Of a DNA stretch of 64,000 nt, positions 1-11,759 are shown one piece after another; the first letter of the stretch is position 1, and each line of letters starts with the position of its first letter. This DNA comes from Siphonodentalium dalli (lineage: Eukaryota > Mollusca > Scaphopoda > Gadilida > Siphonodentaliidae): contig CP136067.1 in NCBI GenBank assembly GCA_032622095.1, positions 53,921,899 to 53,985,898 of the forward strand, given 5' to 3'. A program made the translations under genes and the position numbers. The notes beneath the pieces are model-generated. The model was not told where the DNA came from. It ran no database searches and saw only the letters and a list, made by a program, of their open reading frames with translations.

Positions 1-475
1 CGAAATGACTAATGTCAGGAAAACCATTTCCCCCGTTGTTCATATAAACCAACATCAGGATGTAGAACTCTCTGACATTACCTCTCTATCGATTAACATA
101 TCCCTGAGTTATTGTGTAAAGCGATACCAACCCAAATTTACACGTGTACAACCCACCCATGACCATACACTCGCTCCATATATACATAAACACCACATAA
201 ATGACCATGTAGCCACTCGCGTTTCACACATACACCTCACCCATGACCGTACAGTCATACTTAGGTATACCAGTACACCACGCACTTGACTATATAGCCA
301 CAAGTCACCATTCAAACACACCATGTATACTTCTACACCTCATCCACGACCGTATAATCACTCTATATATAGCTCTACACCACATTCATGATCATCCAGT
401 CACTTCTTGTATACATATTCGCCTCACCATTGGCCATACAATTACTCCATGTATATATATTTACATACTAAGTGT

Positions 476-997
476 TGTCATCACTAAATCCAGCATTCTG
501 ATTGATCGGCGCCCACGTGGCTAGTTGCAGTTATTTATTGGTGAATGTGCAACGGCTCATAACACCAAGCTCATAACACCATCGATACGTCATTGGGTTT
601 GGAAAGACGAACGCGTAATGTTTTGGGCGCATTTGGACTCGCGCAGGATTGACTTAATACATCATCGGGTTTCAATATGAAGAGAAATTGTTCCTATTAA
701 CTTTCGCCAAGGGTGCTATTGGGTATTTTGGGCTGTTTTTGTCACGATACACTTTTCGATTTAAATACATTTACAAAAGTGGATTTTTCGCTAAATGTAT
801 ATAAATATATCCTTCGGGTTTTACACAAGTTATGTCCACTTACCTCACGATTACATCTCCATAAAAACAGTCCACATGACAGTTAATCCTTATATATATG
901 TATGTATGTGTGTGTGTGTGTGTGTGTGTGAGGGGTGTGTGTGTGTGTGAGGGTGATGGTGTGTGTGTGTGTGAGGGTGTGTGTGTGTGTGTGTGAG

Positions 998-1031
<34 letters not shown>

Positions 1032-1074
1032 TGGTGTGTGTGTGTGTGTGCGTGTGTGGGGGTGTGTGTGTGTG
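476..1074. repeat. Insertion in satellite copy 1, ending in a (TG)n microsatellite
   Basis: Absent from the second copy of the block, where the flanks are contiguous near 13615. It is about 430 bp of unrecognised AT-rich sequence, then 901-1075 of TG repeats interrupted by GAGGGTG and GATGG blocks. The Val/Cys- or His/Thr-rich frames over the microsatellite are meaningless. Confidence 0.75.
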
Positions 1075-1180
1075 CCACACATATGGCCCTGTAGTCACTC
1101 AAGATACACATATACACCACACCATAACAATACAGGCACTCCAAGTATACATATACACGTCACCAATGGCCATACTGACG

Positions 1181-1239
<59 letters not shown>
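1181..1239. repeat. (TA)n microsatellite
   Basis: About 29 uninterrupted TA units. The corresponding place in the second copy (near 13725) has only a short TATATA, so this is a local expansion. Confidence 0.95.
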
Positions 1240-1245
<6 letters not shown>

Positions 1246-2224
1246 TATACACCTCACTCATGGCAATTCAGCCACTCGCTGTATACTCATAACCACATTC
1301 GTGGTAATATTGTCAATCATTGTTTACCAATTTATATCACCATTGGCCATATGGTTACTCCAGTTACACATATTGCTAACACCAGTGGTCATATAGCCAC
1401 TAAATATATACAACCCACCCATGCCTATAAAGTCACTCCATGTATACATATACATCTCACCAGTGGCCATGCAGCTTTCAAGACATACCAATACCCTGCA
1501 CATCACCTCACCATTGACCATACGGTCACTCCCTGTATACATATTGAACACACCATGACCATATAGCCACTCAAGATATACATATACACCCCACACACGA
1601 CCATAGAGTCACCCCAATTGTACGTATACACCTCCCTAATTGCCATACAACCCTTCAATACATGCCAGTACCCTGTATCCCACCTCACCATTGTCCATAT
1701 GGTATCTCCCTCATACCTATTTCATATAGCCACTCAAGATATACATATGCACCCACACATGGCCATAGAGTCATTCCATGTATACATATACACCCCAGCA
1801 TTGAATGGATACACCAATACCACACGACCATTTGTATACTCCAGATTTGAATATACACCTCCCGCATGACAATTCAGCCATTCGCTGTATACTCATACTT
1901 CCGATCCATGACCATACAGCGACTCCCTGTATAAATACATACCCCCAATGACAATACACCAACAGCAAAGCTGCACATACATACCATATATATATCCTTT
2001 ATTTCCTCCGTTAACGAAGAGCTGTTACAATATATTTTAAATGTTTACACAATTGCAATGAACAAATGAACGAATACAAAAAAAAAGGAATATGTAAGTA
2101 AACAAACATTAATGTGTGTGGTAGACATATAAGCCAGCCACACACTGGACGAGGCAGCCATGCTCAAACAGCAATAGAGGTCGGTAAGCAGACTGTTTGT
2201 CATGCATACAACAGGCCGTGCGTG

Positions 2225-2397
2225 CATACAGACATACATACATACACACATACATACATACATACATATATGCATAAACACACACATACCAACATACATA
2301 CTTTCATGCATACACACATACATTCATATATACATACGTACATACACACATACATACGTATATACATACATACATACATACATACATACATAAACAC
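2225..2397. repeat. (CATA)n microsatellite
   Basis: Imperfect CATACATA repeats with occasional CACA and TATA variants, inside the LINE-bearing insertion. The Tyr/Ile/His-rich frames over it are not genes. Confidence 0.95.
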
Positions 2398-2860
2398 ATG
2401 CACCCGGGGTATTGGCAGGCAATCCAGTAGGCAATCAGACATAAACAAGCATATAATCAGACGATGCATGGATATATATATAGAGAGAGAGACTTGCAAG
2501 AGAACATCATGCTCGCATGAAGCCTTCAGACGAGTCACTCAAAATTAAACAAAACTGTATAATGTACATATCTCAATTTGAAAGAGGGTGTTTTATTTTG
2601 ATTCTCAGTAACTCTAACTTCGAAGAGAGGTATTTGCATGCATGTTGATTGGGAAGACCCTGTTAGCATACCAGCCAATGCCTCACTTGGAAGTTGTTAT
2701 GGTAGTTTAGATGTTATTATTCCGTTTTCAGAGTTAGCGATGCTGACCCAGAGCATGTTGATATGTTTTAACGAATATGCCGAATAAGCAATAGCGTATG
2801 CGTTAAATAAAATGTGACTCGGATAATTTTGTTGTATGAAGAGCACCAAATTGAGACCAG

Positions 2861-3403
2861 TTAAGGACTGTCAAGCATGTTACTGCCAGTGTCTACGGCG
2901 ATGTTGAGTTTGGTTGTGTAATGTGACCACAGCTCGTAGGATTTCCTCACAGCGAAAAGAGAAAACTCGTTTAAGTTGAATATTTTGCTCCTGATGTCAT
3001 CGGATAGGATGGAGAGCAATACCATTACTGGGTCCTTCTGTGCGAGAGAATCAATGTGTAAAAAACAGGGTATGCCAAAAATGTCAATTAGTGAGAACCA
3101 CACTTGTATTCTCACCTCTGATGTCGTCGAGCAGTCCAGTAAGGCATGCTCAACAATATCATCATAATCCTTGCCACACAGTTTGCATTTTCCACATTCC
3201 GGTGAGGTAGATAGACTCAGTAGTTTTGCAACAAGCAATAATTTATGTTTTTCGTGTGCATGCAATCTGCAAGACGTCCAAAGAACAGATTTTGTCAATA
3301 TGTTATGATGTTGTGCGAAGGTTGATAGTGAATCAGAACTTCTCATGCGCTCTTCGCATTCGCGCTTCTGTATTTTGTTGATTTGTAGTTTGATGATTGT
3401 TTT
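2861..3403 (-). pseudogene. LINE ORF2 C-terminus with zf-RVT-like Cys/His motif
   Basis: About 180 codons of a non-LTR retrotransposon reverse transcriptase, C-terminal part only. The key motif is C-K-L-C followed by D-I-V-E-H-A-L-L-D-C, a CxxC...HxxxxC zinc-binding pattern typical of the C-terminus of CR1, jockey and R1-like ORF2. It begins WKTIIK at the insertion edge, and the second fragment at 6894-7413 starts WKTIVK, so both begin at a similar point of the parent ORF. The open frame continues into satellite up to 3604, but that part is not LINE. The polymerase and endonuclease domains are missing, so it is inactive. Confidence 0.8.
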
Positions 3404-4135
3404 CCATTCGCATGTATGCATATACACTTCAACAATCATGACTATACAACCGGTCCATGTGCACCTATAATTATTATACCCATAAGCATACAACCACTCC
3501 TTATTTATCCATACACACCACCCATGAGCATACAACAAACACATGTATACATATACTAACATCCATGAAAATAAAGCCACCCAATGTACACCTGTACATT
3601 CCACACATAGTCACTCCATATATACACAAACAACACACAGATGACCATGTAGCTACTCTTGTTATACCCATACACCACTCCAATGACCATACAGCCACTC
3701 CACGTGTGCATATTCACCTCATGCATTAGCACTCCTTGTATACATGCATCTCACCATGAACAGCACAACCATGACCATATAGACACTCATTGTATAACTA
3801 GTCACACCATTCGTGATTATACTTCATGCATATCTATTCACACCACCTGTGACCAAGTGGCTCACTGACTACCATTTTTACAACCATCGTGTATTAAGTT
3901 GATCAATGTTGATAAATTTTAACGCTAATTTGTGAGAGTAGCCACATAAGTTGGTCCCGCTCAGCTCAGTTTCGAAGTTCTGCAACCCCATTTCCGTTCA
4001 GAAACATGGCCAGAATCTCAAAAGAATTTTTTTGGCAAAATTCCATACTGCATCCTTTAAAATTAATTTGTCATGTCTCATAAGGTACTGGGACAACCAT
4101 AATAGAACAGATAGTTTTCACTTGATTAAAGGCAC

Positions 4136-4449
4136 GTGATGCCTTAGTTGTCGAAAATATTCATATTTGTTCTAATCACCGTAAACAGAAAAACATTAAA
4201 ACGCATACAGTTTCGTTCATATATACCATGACCATCACGTAAACAGCATGTTATCATAAAGACCTACTATATTTTACCTAAGCAAGAGCCTGGTTGTGTT
4301 ACAGAAGACAGCACAAAGCTACTGGCTAATCACACACAAATGGCATAAACGCTCTTTATTAGTTCCATATCAGGAATGCACCAACAAAGAACGCTCTTTA
4401 TGTTTACCATCATAATATAAACAAACACCAGAAAAGTAACTTTTTATGC
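4136..4449. other. No recognised feature
   Basis: AT-rich sequence after the end of satellite copy 1, where similarity to the second copy stops (near 'cacttgattaa'). No coding or repeat signal was identified. Confidence 0.5.
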
Positions 4450-4627
4450 TTTTGTTTACATAATAATGGTAAAACATTTGACAATAACATACTGTTTATG
4501 CGATATTTATTATTTGTATACGGACAAAGTCTGTCTACATTTTGATGTTCTTTCTGTTTGTGGCGGTTTTTGACGGGTGGAAATATTTTCACAGGATACC
4601 CACCGCCAAGGCCAACCGTACCTTTAA
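4450..4627 (+). repeat. Dispersed 180-bp repeat, copy 1
   Basis: Matches 19068-19245 in inverted orientation and 53040-53227 in the same orientation. Shared landmarks are 'gtttacataa', 'gacaataacat', 'ttctgtttgtggcggttt' and a terminal 'gtacctttaaa'. No internal inverted repeats or promoter boxes were recognised, so class (SINE, MITE or other) is open. Confidence 0.8.
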
Positions 4628-5410
4628 AGGCCCATATTCTTTTCTGGTAACATTTTGGATTCGTTGCATCGAGCCTTTGCCCGGCGGATTCCAAGAGACC
4701 CTTTTATGAATGAATTCAGATGGGTTGATACGGTGCCTTCCTTTTGCCTCCCAGATACTCTTCTTCTTTCTTCGTTATCGAATGTGTGATTTCTGAAAGT
4801 AAAAATGGGTGGTTTTGTTCGATTAAAAATAAAGAATGGTAACAATATGGCTTTTGTCCCGTAGAACGGGTAGCACGGTGTGACCGACAGATCTACTACA
4901 TGCACAATCGGAATAACGTAAAATGTAAACACGGGGCTAAACCATGTAGTGCCAATGGGGGAAATATAACAGAATGCACGCATCCCATGCTGTTTTAGAT
5001 GAAGTGCATATACTTCAAATCTGAAACTATGATGCTTACTTGGCTACTATATCTGCAGGAAGTAATCCGTTTTGTTGGAGGCATATCCTGCAACCATCAT
5101 GACCCGACTTAAATTTTGGCCTACATCAAGAAAGAAGTCCACATGGCAAATTTAGAAACTTGTAGATACGTATACATGCAGTGTATTGTGGACAAACGAA
5201 TCTGATAATCAGCCCAAGGACACTTTAAAACTGCCCAGGCTATGAATTTAGCTATCTTGGGAATGCCGATTCAAAAATTAAGACATTAAAATACAGAATC
5301 ACACACTATCGGGCCAATGTAGCGAAATGTTTGGACTGCTGCCATTATGCTCTACCACTTCGAATGTCCTCGTGCAAATGTTCACACATATATATGAATA
5401 AACTAATAAT
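4628..5410. other. No recognised feature
   Basis: Unrecognised AT-rich sequence. A minus-strand open frame of 119 codons (4624-4983) runs into the adjacent dispersed repeat. It shows no conserved motif, so I do not call it a gene. Confidence 0.4.
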
Positions 5411-5859
5411 TTAGGGGAGACCCGGGCAAAGCGGGACACCAAATAATGTTTTCAAGGAGTTTTAGATAGGGTTTTTGTCGGAAAAAAACTGGAAAGCCGT
5501 TGATTGGCATACAATTCATCGGCGCATATAACCGAGTGGTCATTGATATCAAACAGCATCTCGGTATGCCCCTTTTGGAACCTCTTGTTTTGTCCCACTT
5601 TGCCCGTGACATCGCACTGGGCAAAGTGGGATAATATGCCGGGCTGGGACAGCAAATTCAAAGAGACAGTGCGAGTTGCCATTGCTCAGACTGCTACAGA
5701 CAGACAGTCTTTGAGTGACAGATGAGTTTTTGTTGGGTTACGTAGGATTGATTTCTTGTCTGGCGACCAGAATTATCTATCTTAACGATATATTCACCAC
5801 GTCACAGTACCGATTAAAATGAATGTGACTTCCATTCCTTATTCTATTTTTTTTTATAA

Positions 5860-6400
5860 TTAGGTCAAACAAAGAGTGTTATAGGGTGCCCACAATGAAC
5901 TCTTTCCACACACCCAACCCGATCCAAATTGGCCGTCGTCCAGATGATTCAAATAGGGGCACCCATGCCATTTCTCGTCCCCTTGACCGAATTAAGTCAA
6001 ATAAAGGGTGTTATGTTGTGCCCCCCCCCCCCAAGCCAATCTAAATATTCACCCCTTTCACCTTTGTTTGACCTAAATCGGTCAAGGGTCCGAGAAATGT
6101 CAAGGTGTCCTATTTCAACACTTCTGGACGGTGGCCATTTTTTATCGGGTGGGGCGAAAGGGGTGAATATTTATATTGGCTTGGGGGCCACCAAACAACT
6201 CCCTTCGTTGACCTAAATCGGTAAAAAAAAAAAAAAGGCGAGAAATGGCATGAGTGCCCTATTTGAACCCTTCTGGACGGCTGCCATTTTGGACCGGGTG
6301 GGGTGAATATTCAGATTGGCTTGGGCCCGTCACCCTACAACACCCTTTATTTGACCAAAATCCGTCAAGTGGCCAAGAAATGGTATGGTAAATTTGGACT
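5860..6400. repeat. Degenerate repeat of roughly 190 bp with internal inverted pieces
   Basis: Phrases such as 'ttgacctaaatcggtcaa', 'cttctggacgg..gccatttt' and 'gggtggggtgaatatt..attggcttggg' recur two or three times, partly inverted. C and A homopolymers interrupt it. No coding signal. Confidence 0.7.
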
Positions 6401-6893
6401 TCCCGCAATCTAACATATATCAACAATATACTATATTGACCACCATTCCGGGCAAAGCGGGACATGCTTTGCCTGTCCCACTTTGCCCGAAATGAACATA
6501 TCTATGACGCATGTATTGACAGTTTACAGACAGATACTTATTAATTTTTGTGTTATTGTTAGGCGAGGTAAGTTGGTAGGCTATAAATAGGAAATGGCCC
6601 TGTGGTGAAAGCAACGAACGAAAATTAGTGAAACTATGGTACTTAATGTTCAGAAAAATATAATTTTGCACCACAAAAGTAGCCTGGTGATATCTTCTAA
6701 ACTCGAATGGCTCTCCAAACAAATTGCACACTGAAATTAGTAAACATATATATATATATTTATTTATTACCTCCGTCTACGGAGAGATTGATATAATAAT
6801 ACATTAAATACTGTAAAAGTAACAAATAGTGTCATGTATAGTACATGTCGCAAGCGTATGGTCTTTGTACAAAGTGAATTTATACATGGTAAG

Positions 6894-7413
6894 TCATCTC
6901 CTAAAAGCTCCTCTGATTGCCCTGGTCAGAATCAGAAGGAATGAGGCTGATATGTCTATTATCTGTTCTTGGCAGTGACTGATCTCCCACGTAATGCGTG
7001 GATCATCCGAACCTAGGAGGAGGGCGTAGAGATCGCTTCTTTGGAGGCTGTCTAGATACAATGACACGGTAACTCCGTGATGACTGAGTATTGTGTCCCA
7101 TAAACAGTTCCTTATAGCTAGAATGTGAAGCGATGTGCACGAATATAATGCATGGTCGATTTCGTTGTTATATACAGAAGAGCATAGCTGACATGTTAAA
7201 TTGTTGTAATACGTTGTTTTGTTCAGTAATATTGCGATATTCTTTAATTTTGTTGATGCGCGTGGAAACGATTGAAGCATCTTCCAAATTTTCCAGCCGG
7301 ACAATGGATCCCGAACAACTTTTCCGAGGATCAATAAATTCTGATCAGTAGAAACTGAATGTCTCCACTGTGCTGAGTATTTAATTTTTACAACGTTTTT
7401 GACTATAGTTTTC
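6894..7413 (-). pseudogene. LINE ORF2 C-terminus, second fragment
   Basis: An open frame reading WKTIVK at its start and carrying C-Q-L-C then D-H-A-L-Y-S-C, the same CxxC...HxxxxC motif as the fragment at 2861-3403. It is in the same family but diverged. The 3' untranslated part extends down to about 6748 and ends at 'tttattacctccgt' plus a TA run. It lies within the 5411-7530 element, so it is a later insertion. Truncated and inactive. Confidence 0.78.
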
Positions 7414-7728
7414 CAGGAACTGAATCATCTGACGTAATCAGGTTCCCCGGGAAATGCGCAGCACGTTTCAGGCACGTTATGCCGATGTCCCGCTTTGCCC
7501 GGGTGACTTTGCCCGGGACGTCTCCCCTAATATACAGTAAAAGCAACCCACTTCGTAACATTCGTAAATTTAATGGTTCCAATGATAACAAAACAGACCA
7601 TACATTTAATATAAAACAATTGAATGGTAAATAGTTTGCTCACATTTGTACATAAATAATTTGGTGATTGACTAATTTTGGTGGCCATGGATGTGAAGCC
7701 CACGGCACTAGTTAAGTGCGTTAAATAA

Positions 7729-7870
7729 GTGTGTGTTTTGACACACACGAGGTAACAGCTTGTTTGAAAAATATTGTAGCATATTCTCGTAGCTGCCAAA
7801 ATACTATATGCTATTTGATTGCCCTTTCCTTCGTTTCTCGTTGTGTTTTCTGTCGCCTCCGCCATTATTT
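7729..7870 (+). repeat. Direct repeat flanking foldback element 1, left copy
   Basis: Matches 11550-11697 on the same strand, including 'cagcttgtttgaaaaata', 'ctcgtagctgccaaaatac' and 'ttctcg.tgtgttttct..cgcctccgccatt'. The two copies bracket the 3-kb foldback element but lie 70 and 560 bp from its ends, so they are not its target duplication. Confidence 0.8.
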
Positions 7871-7939
7871 CGTGTTATTATATGGTCCAACATTTCATAT
7901 ACGGTCATTACACTGATTGCCAAATGGTGATCAACGACC

Positions 7940-10900
7940 ATTAATGGCAGCGGCTATTTACCATCGGATGGCAAATAGCGATTCTACCGACATGCGCTAT
8001 TTACCATCCGATGGTATTTTAAAGAAAAATAAATATCATATCATCACAATAAACACATATAATGACAATTACTACCCACCTTCTTGGTAAATAGGCCCAG
8101 TTGACCCTCGGTTGACCACCTTCGGACATCCTGGGGGATGGTACGTAAAAATCGACCAATTTTGAAGGAAATTTCGTATAGTTTGAGTATTTAGTGGCAC
8201 AAGCTGTCGCTTTATGCCCATATAATCACCATTCCTACCCGCCTGACAGAAAACCCGGACCAGTTGACCCTCGGTTGACCACCTACATATATCCTGGGGG
8301 GATGGCACGTAAAAAATGACCAATTTTGAAGGAAATTTCGTATAGTTTGAGTATTTAGTGACACAAGCTGTCGCTTTATGTCCACATAATCACCATTCCT
8401 ACCCGCCTTACAGAAAATCCGGACCAGTTGACCCTCGGTTGACCACCTACAGATATCCTGGGGGGATGGTACGCAAAAAATGACCAATTTTGAAGGAAAT
8501 TTCGTATAGTTTGAGTATTTAGTGGCACAAGCTGTCGCTTTATGTCCACATAATCACCATTCCTACCCGCCTTACAGAAAACCCGGACCAGTTGACCATC
8601 GGTTGACCACCTACATATATCCTGGGGGATGGTACGTAAAAAATGACCAATTTTGAAGGAAATTTCGTATAGTTTGAGTATTTAGTGGCACAAGATGTCG
8701 CTTTATGTCCACATAATAACCATTCCTACCCTCCTTACAGAAAACCCGGACCAGTTGACCCTCGGTTGACCACCTACAGATATCCTGGGGGGGATGGTAC
8801 GCAAAAAATGACCAATTTTTAAGGAAATTTCGTATAGTTTGAGTATTTAGTGGCACAAGCTGTCGCTTTATGTCCACATAATCACCATTCCTACCCGCCT
8901 TACAGAAAACCCGGACCAGTTGACCCTCGGTTGACCACCTACAGATATCATGGGGAAATGGTACGCAAAAATTGACCAATTTTGAAGGAAATTTCGTATA
9001 GTTTGAGTATTTAGTGGCACAAGCTGTCGGTTTATGTCCACATAATCACCATTCCTATCCGCCTTACAGAAAACCCGGACCAGTTGACCCTCGGTTGACC
9101 ACCTACAGATATCCTGGGGGATGGTACGTAAAAAATGACCAATTTTGACAGGGGGGGGGTCGGAAAATAATTTCAGGCACGTATGGCATTTTTTCCCTTT
9201 CGATCATTTTTTGTACCCACCCATCCCCACCGCCAAATTTTTTTCCGTTTTCGGCAGTTTTTTCCGACCCTTTTTTGACACCCACCCCCCCTTTTAACAC
9301 TAAAACAGAGATTTGCGGGGGGAAATTCACTGTAAACAGCTGTATATGAATTCTGTGCATACTATTTATCATGGGTGTTAACATGGACATGTAAATAGGA
9401 ATGAGTCATTTTGAGGTCATTCGGCCAAAAAAACATGGCTGCCAGCGGCCATCTTGGATTTCAAAATTTGCAACAAAATACAACACGATAACTGCCTGCA
9501 GTCAGTTTACAGTTAGAATTACATTATTTCTCTCATTCAAAGTGGGTTTGAAGCCCAACTCATTGCCAAAACACTAAAAAACAAGCAGGAATATTTTTTT
9601 TTAGTTGCGGAAAAAATTGCTTGTTGGTGGCTTTGACCACCCACCCACCCCGGCATACGTGCCTGAATTTTTTATTTTCACCCCCCCCCCCCTGATTTTG
9701 AAGGAAATTTCGTATCTAGTGGCACAAGCTGTCGCTTTATGTCCACATAATCACCATTCCATACGAAATTTCCTTCAAAATTGGTCATTTTTTTGCGTAC
9801 GATCCCCCCAGGATATCTGTAGGTGGTCAACCGAGGGTCAACTGGTCCGGGTTTTCTGTAAGGCGGGTAGGAATGGTGATTATGTGGACATAAAGCGACA
9901 GCTTGTGCCACTAAATACTCAAACTATACGAAATTTCCTTGAAAATTGGTCATTTTTTGCGTACCATCCCCCCAGGATATCTGTAGGTGGTCAACCGAGG
10001 GTCAATTGGTCCGGGTTTTCTGTAAGGAGGGTAGGAATGGTGATTATGTGGACATAAAGCGACAGCTTGTGACACTAAATACTCAAACTATACGAAATTT
10101 CCTTCAAAATTGGTCATTTTTTACGTACCATCCCCCCAGGATATCTGTAGGTGGTCAACCGATGGTCAACTGGTCCGGGTTTTCTGTAAGGCGGGTAGGA
10201 ATGGTGATTATGTGGACATAAAGCGACAGCTTGTGCCACTAAATACTCAAACTATACGAAATTTCCTTCAAAATTGGTTAATTTTTGCGTACCATCCCCC
10301 CAGGATATGTGTAGGTGGTCAACCGAGGGTCAACTGGTCCGGGTTTTCTGTAAGGCGGGTAGGAATGGTGATTATGTGGACATAAAGCGACAGCTTGTGC
10401 CACTAAATACTCAAACTATACGAAATTTCCTTCAAAATTTGTCATTTTTTGTGTACCATCCCCCGGGATATCTGTAGGTGGTCAACCGAGGGTCAACTGG
10501 TCCGGGTTTTCTGTAAGGCGGGTAGGAATGGTGATTATGTGGACATAAAGCGACAGCTTTTGTGCCACTAAATACTCAAACTATACGAAATTTCCTTTAA
10601 AATTGGTCATTTTGTGCGTGCCATCCCCCCAGGATATCTGTAGGTGGTCAACCGAGGGTCAACTGGTCCGGGTTTTCTGTAAGGCGGGTAGGAATGGTGA
10701 TTATGTGGGCATAAAGCGACAGCTTGTGCCACTAAATACTCAAACTATACGAAATTTCCTTCAAAATTGGTCGATTTTTACGTACCATCCCCCAGGATGT
10801 CTGAAGGTGGTCAACCGAGGGTCAACTGGGCCTATTTACCAAGAAGGTGGGTAGTAATTGTCATTATATGAGTTTATTGTGATGATATGATATTTGTTTT

Positions 10901-10989
10901 TCTTTAAAATACCATCGGATGGTAAATAGCGCATGTCGGTAGAATCGTTATTTGCCATACGATGGTAAATAGACACTTCCACCATTAAT
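7940..10989. mobile_element. Foldback element 1 with 164-bp tandem repeats in both arms
   Basis: Near-identical inverted ends of about 150 bp (7940-8095 and 10840-10989; landmarks 'ctatttaccat', 'tctaccgacatgcgctattt') enclose two arrays of the same 164-bp unit in opposite orientation. The left arm at about 8096-9150 has seven copies and the right arm at about 9761-10839 has seven. Exact 164-bp spacing shows in repeated frames starting at 9946, 10110 and 10274. The centre (9151-9690) is non-repetitive with C-runs. No transposase is seen. Short frames of 80-150 codons are periodic by-products. A target duplication was not found. Confidence 0.88.
9395..9475 (-). repeat. Single diverged copy of the ~160-bp satellite monomer
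   Basis: Reverse-complemented, this reads as the core of the monomer that forms the arrays at 35.8-39.9 kb ('ccaagatggccgctgg', 'gccatgttttt', 'ccgaatgacc', 'aaaatgactcattcc'). It sits alone in the centre of foldback element 1. Confidence 0.75.
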
Positions 10990-11759
10990 AGCACCAGTAG
11001 CATAATTAAATGTAATTTAACCACATATGATTTACATTAGGGTATTACCCCAAATTGAAGAGTACCGTAGTTTTGAGGTTTGCTTGTGCCATACAGCAAT
11101 ATCTAATCTTAAAGTCGATTCAGTTTATAGCGAAATTCCAGTAAATTAGGCATGCACCTTGCCTATATGGACGGTTCAGACATAATTTGCTGAACACCTT
11201 TTGTAAATTTCGGTGTAAGACGGTTGACTCGTGTGGTATCCTCTAGTTATTCAGTATATTCTGAACAAGTTCGTGGTAACTCATCACTTAAGTGTGGTGC
11301 GTGTACACTCATCACTAATGAAAAAGCTACGATTCACAAGGAAAAATACATTTTTTAAAAGCAGGGTTCAATATATTGCCGACTAAATGTGCTTTCTTTC
11401 AATAAACATAACATTAGTAACAATATTTTTGGTCCAAGCAGAGAAAAGGCATGAAAATAGAAAATGTTCGTTGAATACACCAGTAAACACATCGCGGAAA
11501 ATCCTTCGACTGACTACTTTTTGTCAGAATGTTTGAGCAAACAAATGTGAGTTTGGACACACATGGTGTATCAGCTTGTTTGAAAAATAGTGTAGCATAT
11601 GCTCGTAGCTGCCAAAATACTATGTAATCTGTCATATCCTAGTTTTTTTTACATTTTCTTCATTTCTCGATGTGTTTTCTTCGCCTCCGCCATTTTTAAT
11701 GCGTGGTACTGATCAACTCGAAACCACGTGATTCCCTACCGTAATGGTACTTTGGAAGA
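10990..11759. other. No gene; right copy of the flanking direct repeat
   Basis: AT-rich sequence. The only recognisable item is 11550-11697, the partner of 7729-7870. The minus-strand frame of 73 codons at 11414-11635 overlaps that repeat and has no motif. Confidence 0.6.

Larger units (their letters stand above)
1985..3404 (-). mobile_element. 5'-truncated LINE inserted in satellite copy 1
   Basis: The insertion interrupts sequence that is continuous at about 14520-14590 in the second copy. It carries a reverse-transcriptase tail (2861-3403, minus). The 3' end at low coordinates resembles that of the LINE fragment at 6750-7413 ('tttatttcctccgt' against 'tttattacctccgt'). A CATA microsatellite lies in the 3' untranslated part. 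No clear target duplication was found. Confidence 0.75.
1..4135. repeat. Satellite block copy 1 (degenerate 40-50 bp unit), interrupted
   Basis: A degenerate unit around 'ccatgaccatacagccactc' and 'tgtatacatatacacctcac' repeats every 40-50 bp. The segments 1-475, 1075-1984 and 3405-4135 match, in the same order, the unbroken block at about 13169-15340, including a non-satellite start (cgaaatgactaatgtcagga) and end (cccgctcagctcagtttcga). The matching segments are separated by insertions at 476-1074 and 1985-3404. The block runs off the left edge. The reading frames here are by-products of the unit lacking stops and have no recognisable protein. Confidence 0.85.
5411..7530. mobile_element. TIR transposon with TTAGGGGAGAC ends, non-autonomous and composite
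   Basis: The left end reads TTAGGGGAGACCCGGGCAAA and the right end, reverse-complemented, TTAGGGGAGACGTCCCGGGC, giving an 11-bp perfect terminal repeat. A motif GGGCAAAGYGGGACA occurs at both ends and, in both orientations, at 5586-5631 and 6448-6491. The inside holds a degenerate repeat (5860-6400) and a LINE fragment (6750-7413). No transposase was seen and no convincing target duplication (aat left, tat right). It could be two or three related elements side by side rather than one. Confidence 0.65.

Noticed and set aside
840-1566. Val/Cys- and His/Thr-rich open frames
   Set aside because: They are translations of the TG and TA microsatellites and of the satellite unit.
8096-9150. Regular repeats considered as a CRISPR array
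   Set aside because: The units are directly joined 164-bp monomers without spacers, and the genome is eukaryotic.
8072-10854. A family of similar 67-150 codon frames (CRWSTEGQLVRVFCKAGRNG type)
   Set aside because: They recur at exactly 164-bp spacing as products of the tandem unit; 164 is not a multiple of three and no frame runs through the array.
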